Of a stretch of 64,000 bases of DNA, positions 57,101 to 64,000 are shown in pieces. The first letter of the stretch is position 1. Each line of letters starts with the position of its first letter. The DNA is from Hydra vulgaris (Eukaryota; Cnidaria; Hydrozoa; Anthoathecata; Hydridae): assembly GCF_038396675.1 (NCBI RefSeq), contig NC_088929.1, positions 34,486,501-34,550,500 of the forward strand, in the 5' to 3' direction. Position numbers and translations under genes: made by a program. The notes under the pieces were generated by a model. It did not search any database. It had not been told where the DNA came from and worked only from the letters and a program-made list of their open reading frames with translations.

Positions 57101-60100
57101 GAATTTTGAATTGTTAGTTTTTTGATCATCTCGATAGCTTTGCACAAATCATAGTAATCGGCACATACCACTTCTGATATCTCTGTGTTGGATTGAAATT
57201 TTTTTTCAGATGGATCTGATAAGGCATGTTTTGAGCTATGAGAAGAAATGTTTGAGTCATTGACACTACAATTGGTTTGATAACTTGTTTTCAAATACCT
57301 TTTTCCTTTTTCAAGGGCAGCTTCGAGAGATTTAGAACTAAATCTTTGTGCCAATTTTGTAATGTTTGAAAACCATTCATGCCTGAAGCAGTAACATCAT
57401 CTAATCCAGCTAAGCTTTTTCGACTTGAAGGTTTTATTGCATGCAATACTTTCCACAAACTTGAATCAGATAATGGTATATAAATGTTTTCACTACAACT
57501 TTTTCGATAGAACATGATAGCGTGGCTATATTTTGTCGTCAGTATTGCGTGCACTATCTTTTGTACTTCACCGCTGTCGTATTTTAATTTGGTTATTCCA
57601 TAAGCAACATCATGCAAAATACATAAATATAAAGTTGTAAATATAAAGTCTAAGAAATGTTCACACTTTGTTTGATCAAGACTAGATCGGACGAATACTT
57701 TCTTCTCTGAAAATGTCAACCCTTTATGAGATGCATGCCATTTTCTTGCTGTTTCTATACGATGTTTGGTACACTCAAATGTGTTCATTATAAACTTTTT
57801 GGTATACTTGGTATGGTCTAATAATGAGAGGATAACTAACTTTCCCATGGAATCACTTTGCTTATATACTTTCTGAGCACGAATAATTTCAATTGGGAGA
57901 GGGCTATTTATTTCATCAACATTTTTACTGTTAAGAAAATCTATAAGTATTTCCTCTTGTCCAGGAGCAACAGCTTCCGCAAATTTTTTCTTTAATAAGT
58001 TTTCTAGGCGAACATACTTGCGTTTTAACTAATCTTTAGTAGTATCTTCCAGATATTCGAACTTCCTTTTTAATCTAAATTTTATTGGACTTGCATTAAG
58101 AACCTCAGTTACACTCTCACGGCTTCTTAGAGATTCGTCCAAAATCTCCTGTGAAACATTAATTTCACCGGGATCAAATTCTTCATCTGGAGTAGCAGGT
58201 GTCATATATGTTTGTTCTTGTTGTGTTTGTGTTTCTGTACATAAATTGGTGTTAAATTTCTGTACATAAATTCGTTGACTCTAGATAAAGCAGTTTCTTG
58301 CTTTAAATGGATAAAACACAGCATTGCACCAACTGAAAATACTTCATTGTATCGCTTTGACATTGATATGACGACCTGTATTGGTGACGCCCTTAAAGCG
58401 GGAGATTTTTTTCCTTTTATATTTAGATGGTGAGGATGAAAGCATGTTTTTGGAGGACTCCATGCAATACCAAACGTGTACCGGTGAAAAGCACATATTT
58501 GTTCATCCTTTTCAAGATTTCTTTTAAGTCTATTTGCAATAAGTCCATTTTCTTCCCAAATATTATTATCGTTTAATCGCATGACCTAAAAACAATTTTT
58601 TAAACAATTATTAAGTGTGCCATTTAAAGCATTGTTTATAATCTGACTCTTCACGAAAAATGTTTACAAGTTTGAAATACATTGTTGTTATTTTTAAAAT
58701 ACAATATTGCAAGAGTGTGATTAATTTAGTGATTATTTATTAAAAGAGTGAGGAATTAATTAAAAGAGCTATTTTTTTTTGTTTAAAGAACTTTGTCTCA
58801 AAATCTTATTGCAGAGAAGTTATAAAGTATGTAAATATAAAAATTATATTACAGTCTGCGTAAATTTAAAATACGTAATTTCCTTTAAGTTGATGAGGTG
58901 TTTCTTAACATCAACATCTCCCAGCTGATGAATGTAGAACATTTTGTTTATAATTTTATGTTTTTTGAATGATCCACAATTTCCTTTTGAAAAGCAACAA
59001 CAGTTTTCATAAAAATATTTGTTTTGTTTCATACTCAACTAAAAACAAGTTCTATTTATGCAGTACCTATTTCTCAATAGCAATGATAAAATATCTACTC
59101 TATTTATGCAAATTTTAAAGATCGTTAAAATAAAGTTAAAACATTTTTATGGTAAGTAAACAACCGCCCACTAACTTGTTTCTCCACAATCGTGATATCA
59201 GCGATTCTTCTTCCATTCGATCACCACAAGTTATTAGGTTATGACGTAAATTTAAATAATTCACTTCTGATCATGTATTTTTTTTTTATTATTATTTATT
59301 TCAATTGTTATGATTTCTATATCATAGTCAGAAACGCTTAAATTTTTTCTTAACATTACGTGCAATGTTTTGTGTAATGCTAAATGCTAATTTTGGATGA
59401 TAGAAATTTTATTGTGAGCGAAAACCTCATCTGTGTGTCCAAAAAAATATCTCTTCGTACTTAATCATTTTTAACAATTTGTACCTTTATTTTTAACTTA
59501 ATATCTAAAGATCACACGAATTTTTTTTATTATTATGTTAGGACCTTTTTGTATTGACAGTTGGATATGTTTACATTTTTACAAAACTAAGCGCCTCTGC
59601 GGTAATGGTTCATTTTGTAAGTATACTAAAACATTTTTTTCCAATTTCAAGCCTTAATATATTAATAGGCCTTAGGTATCACATAACTTTCTTTGCATTT
59701 TTAGACTCAATACCTTTGATAATTTCAAATCCTAAAAGAAAAATTGTGTGCAACACTTCGCCGCTAGAATTAACTTCGATTAAAAATTGACAAAAGTGAT
59801 TGATTTTGTACTTTTGAACTATGATAATTAGCCAACCGCACAGTGTCACGCAACTTTTTTATATTTTTTGGAGAGAGCTTTTGGGTTACGTCTGATATTA
59901 ACTACAAAAGCTATGTGCAACTTTTTGCCTTGCCAAAAAAATGGGTTCAAAGGTGGCAAAAACTAAATTTCTAAAAATTTTTAAAAAAATCTCAAAAATT
60001 TAAGCCCAGATTCCGAGTGAACGAAACATTTTTGAAAATTTTTTTTTTCCCCAACAGGTTTTTTCTATATTCTGATCAATATAGAAAAAATTCAAGCAAT

Positions 60101-60150
60101 TTGGAGGAGGTCACTTCCATTGACTGCCTGATTCATACAAAAAATGACTC
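54135..60150 (-). mobile_element. 6.0-kb TTAA-flanked DDE transposon with about 600-bp TIRs
   Basis: TTAA lies at 54,131-54,134 and 60,151-60,154. Between them, inverted repeats cover 54,135-54,726 and 59,511-60,150, starting GAGCCGTTTTTTCTAAGAAT at the left and GAGTCATTTTTTGTATGAAT at the right (reverse complement). Inner parts are almost identical: a 78-codon frame pointing outward is the same in both arms (54,447-54,683 minus and 59,554-59,790 plus). The left arm lacks about 65 bp present near 59,950-60,015. TTAA duplication is known for piggyBac and Kolobok; the encoded protein is not piggyBac-like. One spliced gene is on the minus strand. Confidence 0.85.
54909..58585 (-). pseudogene. 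Spliced DDE-type transposase of the TTAA element, nearly open
   Basis: Read leftwards. After an AG acceptor, ATG lies at 58,582 and the frame runs to 58,202, where a frame change or short intron is needed. The segment 58,200-57,291 is open except for TAG at 58,029. A one-base frameshift near 57,350 joins it to 57,354-55,755. Motifs: REYFGKKGMSLHV; FTKSDNAGCYQGN (about 56,715-56,680); YNEPCCGKDQCDRES (about 56,610-56,570); a C2H2-like CTEMNCTLSFES then HMLSGLH (about 56,180-56,105). Splicing is clear at the 3' end: exon 55,595-55,343, then exon 55,133-54,909, with GT/AG borders and phase kept. These exons add an acidic stretch, WVAVAYEKQWNIGYIVE, FRWPVTTEE and the end FLEKLTAAE. The D-x-x-AGxY, GKxxCD and VAVxY-W-IG-WP series is also in the 30.5-kb protein. 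A further 5' exon may exist. Confidence 0.75.
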
Positions 60151-60154
60151 TTAA

Positions 60155-60860
60155 GATAAAAATCAAACTTCTGCATTATATTTAGATATTTATATTTATA
60201 TATTATATTTAGATATTTTCAGTTTAATGAGATCTTAAATTAATTATGAACCAAAAAAACCACGAAAAAGTATTTGCATAATAGATATTTCTTGTTTTTT
60301 TCAGTCCGTAAAAATTATTGGATTGCATCATGTTACTAAAGAGGTATCCAGTTTTTTACTTGATGCAAACTTAATGCAAGAATCAACTTTTTATAAGTAA
60401 AAAAAAAATTTGAGTACCTAACTTATTACCGGTAAACTAAATTTTTTCGCAAATAAAGAATCCGGTTTTCAAAAAAATAAAATTTTAATAAAACAAGCCC
60501 AAAAATGATTATATGGACGCCCTGTGTAAAAATTATTTCAAAATATTAAATGGTTTTAGTATTAACAACCTGTTTCCCTCTTTAGTAGTAAGTGCGAAGT
60601 TTAGTGCATACATTGCTATTGGTGCAGACCTCATTTTTATTAATACAATTTTAAACAAAGGAAAGTTGTTTATAGATGCCCCAAGTGGACGATAAACTGA
60701 AGTTTATTCAACATTTTATGTATGTGGCAATACAAAGACTCTTTTTTTGTATTTTCTAATAAAATCCTAACAAATTTTGTTTTATTTTGAGTTATTTATT
60801 GTTTGATAATATAATGCTTATTATTTCAATACGGAACTAAAAACAAATTTTTTTAACATC
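60155..60860. other. Upstream region of the receptor gene
   Basis: AT-rich. A 60-codon frame at 60,513-60,695 has no recognised motif. A tract TTTTTTTAACATCTTAG ends at 60,864, 12 nt before the receptor ATG, and could serve as a splice acceptor, including for trans-spliced leader addition, which is known in Hydra. Confidence 0.4.
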
Positions 60861-60876
60861 TTAGCCTAGCCATACA

Positions 60877-62151
60877 ATGAGAAAATGGTATGTATTTATA
60901 TCAATAATGGTTTTCAGTGGTGGCAGTGAAACAAACGTTACTTCATCAAGAAGTGATTTTAACCTAAATCAAAAATACCCAACCTCTCAGGCAAACATCC
61001 ATAACGAAACAGTCACTTACAACAATAGCAACAATGTTGATATTTCAAGTATGTCTTTAGAAGAATTATGTCGGCTAATGGAGGTGCCGGCAGAAAATTG
61101 TTCGTGCGAAAATCCTGACACTAAAAAACTTTGCGTTATCGTAAACACCAAAATAATTGAATCTTTCTCTTGCGACGTCGTTACAAACAAAATAATTGGG
61201 ATATCAAATCTGATATCGTCAACCCTTGCTTTAATTGGTAATGGTTTTGTGATTGGTTTTGGTTTTACAAATAGAAAAAATCTTTCAAGATTCCGTTACT
61301 TAATCATAGGATTATCCGTTTCCGACTTCTTTTTTGCACTTTTTCAAGCTATAGTAAGTATTCCTGAAACATGGACATGCCATTGGATATACGGTTTATT
61401 TTTTTGTAAAGTTTTACGTGCTTCATTAGCTGCAAGCGCTAACATTGCAGTAGGGTTTATTGTCATTATTGCTGTTAATAGGTACATTGGAGTTGTTTAC
61501 ATGTTCAGTACAGCTTTTGACCAAACAAAGATGTTAACAGCCGTGATAATAAACGTGTTAGCTGGGATACTATCAATAATTCCACCATTATTTATTCTTC
61601 AGCTTGGAAAATTTGCAACGTGTTCGGAAGTATGGTCAAAAAAAAGTTCAACAATTTACACATGGGTTTTGTTTTTAACATATTATTTTATCCCAGTAGT
61701 TACGTTAATTTTTCTTTATCTTATTATGATTGCGTCAATAAAAAAAGCCTACTTGAAAAGCAACGTTATAAATGACGAGCAACGAATGTCGCGCCTAAAA
61801 AAAAACAAGAAAAATCTTTTTATGCTGGTTTTAATTTTGGTAGCTTTTGCTGTTTTAGTTCTTCCAAATCGAATTGTTTGGATCGTTAACGATCTTTATG
61901 GTTTAAATAAAATAGATAAAAATTTAGAACGATTACTTAAGATGTTGTCAGAGATTACGTATGGATTTCACGCAGCGGTAAATCCCATTATCTATTCATT
62001 GGTAGATAAAAAGTTTAAATTGCAACTGAAAACTTTTTTTTCAGGGGTAAAAGATTTATTTTGGGTAAACCCTTCATTGTCTTCATCAAAGTCTAGAAGC
62101 GCTTCTGAAATAACCATTCAAATGAATATTACAAATGCTTCAAAACAGTAG
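60877..62151 (+). CDS. Class A (rhodopsin-like) G protein-coupled receptor, intronless
   Basis: A 424-residue plasma-membrane receptor in one exon, complete. Residues 1-16 look like a signal peptide. The ectodomain (to about 103) has sequons at N20, N43 and N74 and five Cys (65, 75, 77, 86, 99). Class A landmarks: N122 in GNG (1.50), D150 in LSVSD (2.50), C177 (3.25) with C249 in loop 2 for the conserved disulfide, N201-R202-Y203 in place of DRY, P330 (6.50), and N369-PIIY in TM7. The toggle Trp of TM6 is replaced by Val (LVLPN). The cytoplasmic tail is short and Ser-rich. Overall it looks like a cnidarian peptide- or amine-type receptor; the ligand cannot be told from sequence. It is the only clearly intact protein gene in the window. 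AATAAA occurs at 62,223. Confidence 0.93.
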   Translation: MRKWYVFISIMVFSGGSETNVTSSRSDFNLNQKYPTSQANIHNETVTYNNSNNVDISSMSLEELCRLMEVPAENCSCENPDTKKLCVIVNTKIIESFSCDVVTNKIIGISNLISSTLALIGNGFVIGFGFTNRKNLSRFRYLIIGLSVSDFFFALFQAIVSIPETWTCHWIYGLFFCKVLRASLAASANIAVGFIVIIAVNRYIGVVYMFSTAFDQTKMLTAVIINVLAGILSIIPPLFILQLGKFATCSEVWSKKSSTIYTWVLFLTYYFIPVVTLIFLYLIMIASIKKAYLKSNVINDEQRMSRLKKNKKNLFMLVLILVAFAVLVLPNRIVWIVNDLYGLNKIDKNLERLLKMLSEITYGFHAAVNPIIYSLVDKKFKLQLKTFFSGVKDLFWVNPSLSSSKSRSASEITIQMNITNASKQ

Positions 62152-62154
62152 TAT

Positions 62155-62475
62155 GTTTTTTAGTGTAGTTTGGTAAAAAGGTATTTTTACGTCGCATCAA
62201 CTTTATTTATTCAATGAATATGAATAAACTATAAGTACTTACTATTAATCTTTTACTTAACATGTTTTTTTCTAATTTTTTTTAATCGTATTTATTATCG
62301 TGACTTATGTTTTATTTTTTATCAACATGAAAAATATTAATAATCTTTTTTATTATTTTAATATTCACTGAAAGTTAGTCCCTTTTATAAACTTAAAACT
62401 CTTTTTTTTTATTGTTCGTTGGGTTAATATTAATAAATATTTATTTTATTATACTTAAATTTCATCATTATTAAA
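62155..62475. other. Downstream region of the receptor gene
   Basis: AT-rich, non-coding. Contains GAATAAAC at 62,222, the likely polyadenylation signal. Nothing else recognised. Confidence 0.45.
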
Positions 62476-62479
62476 CCAA

Positions 62480-63856
62480 TCACAAAGCGTTTTTGATAAT
62501 TATATTACTCGAAGAAAATCCAAACTCTTAACGCAGCATTGCAGAAAAGCATATGATAAAAAAGTTTCTACGGTTTTTGTTACCTATTTTGCTTTTACAA
62601 CTAGAACGGGGAGTGAACCTTAAACCATATTATTTAGGGTCATGGTAAGCCTTCAAAAAGTTTACGTGGAAAAAAAAAATCCGCTAGAATTATAAAACTA
62701 TAAGACCAACTTCATTAACATCAAATCGTGTAAAACTTTCGAACCAATCTTTCGTGACAAAATTATGAGTCACATGTGATTTATTAAGTAGTAATCAACA
62801 TGGTTTTTGAAAAAACGAAACTTGAAACACATATCTGCTAGAAATACAAGATGTTTTATTTAATGCTATTGAGAATGGCTGGTGTTTCAATATTTTCTAT
62901 ACGAATTTCTGAAAAGCATTTGATTAAGTACCTCATTTTCAATTGGTAAAAAAGTTAGAATCATATGATGTTGCCAAAGTAATACGTAATTGGATAGTAG
63001 ACTGTTTACATAACAGAAAACAACGAGTAATTTTAGGGGAAAGTACATCAAAATGGTTAATAGTTGACAGTGGAGTTTTACAAGGGTCTTTCCTAGGGCG
63101 TCCTTTTTTTTTATTAATTTTTATTGTTAATTATTACAAATGATTTAACAGAAACAACAGAAAATTATGTTTAATTATATGCTAACGATAGCAAATTTAT
63201 AAACATTAACAAGTTAGGAAAAGATGTATAAATTAACTACAATTAAATACTGGTATAATTTTAAAATGGTTGTCATTATGTTTAATTAAATTCAGTTATG
63301 CAAAATGTAAAATAATGCATATTAGCTTACAATATCCATGAATAACGCTTTCTTATTAAATACGACATCAAGCCGGACATTTAAATAAATTAATTTAAAT
63401 ACAGTAAGAAAGGTACAACTTTTGTTAGACCACATATTGAGTTTGCGATTTGTGCATGGTGTCCCTATTTGAAAGAAAATATCTTAAAGTTAAAAAAATA
63501 CAAAAAAGAGCTAGAAAATTAGTGCCAGCTCGAAGAAAATGCCATATTAAATAGATTACGTATAATGGACTTAACAACGCTAGTGGAGCGTCGTTTACGA
63601 GGAGGTCTTATTTTTCTTTATAAAAGAAAGAAAAGTTATGAAGAGATAAATTGGATAAACTATAATATTCAATACCGAAAACACAATGGGAGTAGTACAA
63701 TTTTGGTGGTCATAGCCAAAGGTTAACAAAGACTGTCTGTAAGAGTAATGCTAGATATAATTTTTTCTCAAATCGAGGTGCAGAGGCTTGAAATAGTTTT
63801 CCACCTCATGTTATTGAATAAATAACTTAAATTAATCAATTTAAAAATATACTTGA
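62480..63856 (+). pseudogene. LINE reverse-transcriptase relic
   Basis: Multi-frame reading gives TFEPIFRDKIMSHM (about 62,730), then VPHFQLVKKLESYDVAKVIR (about 62,930), the latter being the family's xVPHxxLxxKLxxYG block. NWIVDCLHNRKQRVILGEST, then SGVLQGSFLGRPFF, a decayed GVPQGSVLGPLLF block, lie at 62,985-63,110. Then LVRPHIEFAICAWCPYLKEN and LKLKKIQKRARKLVPA (about 63,425-63,530) and LTTLVERRLRGGLIFLYK (about 63,570-63,620), the usual C-terminal segments. An A run of about 18 nt (63,858-63,875) fits the 3' tail. The FADD motif is not recoverable. Inactive. Confidence 0.8.
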
Positions 63857-64000
63857 TAAAAAAAAAAAAAAAAAGTATTCATCTTTACTGATTACGAAAT
63901 ATTATGTTCAGCATACTAAATCACCTAAGCAAATGGTATAAAATAAATTCGGTATATAATTATGCAACAAAAAAGAATCAGCATTTTTAAGTTATTGTAT

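Overview
The window reads as AT-rich animal DNA, most likely from a cnidarian such as Hydra. That assignment is inference. It rests on the low GC content, short introns with GT/AG borders, the transposon families present, one intronless cnidarian-style GPCR and a eukaryotic tRNA-Ser. No bacterial operon, rRNA, CRISPR array or virus genome is visible. Almost everything recognisable is a mobile element or its relic; only the receptor gene, the tRNA and possibly a very small spliced ORF look like host genes.

Layout. 0-5.4 kb: a pogo-type transposase relic entering from the left edge, a perfect-TSD hAT foldback MITE, and a hAT element with a second hAT MITE inside it. 5.4-11.2 kb: an antisense CR1/jockey-type LINE with endonuclease and reverse transcriptase, an orphan ORF fragment, a sense LINE tail and two tandem arrays. 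11.9-16.4 kb: hAT relics, a PHD-finger relic and a long TA tract. 17.06 kb: tRNA-Ser(AGA). 17.2-21.5 kb: a Tc1/mariner-type element with inverted 22-bp terminal arrays, split by a 3.1-kb element whose transposase gene is spliced and nearly open. 22.3-26.3 kb: a hAT relic, a tRNA-Trp-derived SINE and an inverted-repeat element. 26.8-34.4 kb: a three-level nest, an uncharacterised transposon ORF interrupted by a CCATGG-rich element, itself interrupted by a 3.8-kb DDE-type element. 34.5-44 kb: TA-flanked MITEs, a Penelope-like GIY-YIG tail, microsatellites, a second SINE, a possible small spliced gene and two further TIR elements. 45-53.9 kb: three Tc1-type relics, two LINE relics, nested inverted repeats and an 11-bp minisatellite. 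54.1-60.15 kb: a 6.0-kb TTAA-flanked transposon with about 0.6-kb TIRs and a spliced transposase gene. 60.9-62.2 kb: an intact class A GPCR. 62.5-63.9 kb: another LINE relic.

The two most promising items for novelty are the transposases at 30.5-32.25 kb and 54.9-58.6 kb. They share an ordered set of motifs and a C-terminal module although their element ends differ, so they may be two branches of one poorly described DDE superfamily. Across the window there are also many perfect hairpins with long arms, including a loopless 68-bp palindrome. One interrupts a coding frame in a way that looks like a template-switch mutation.
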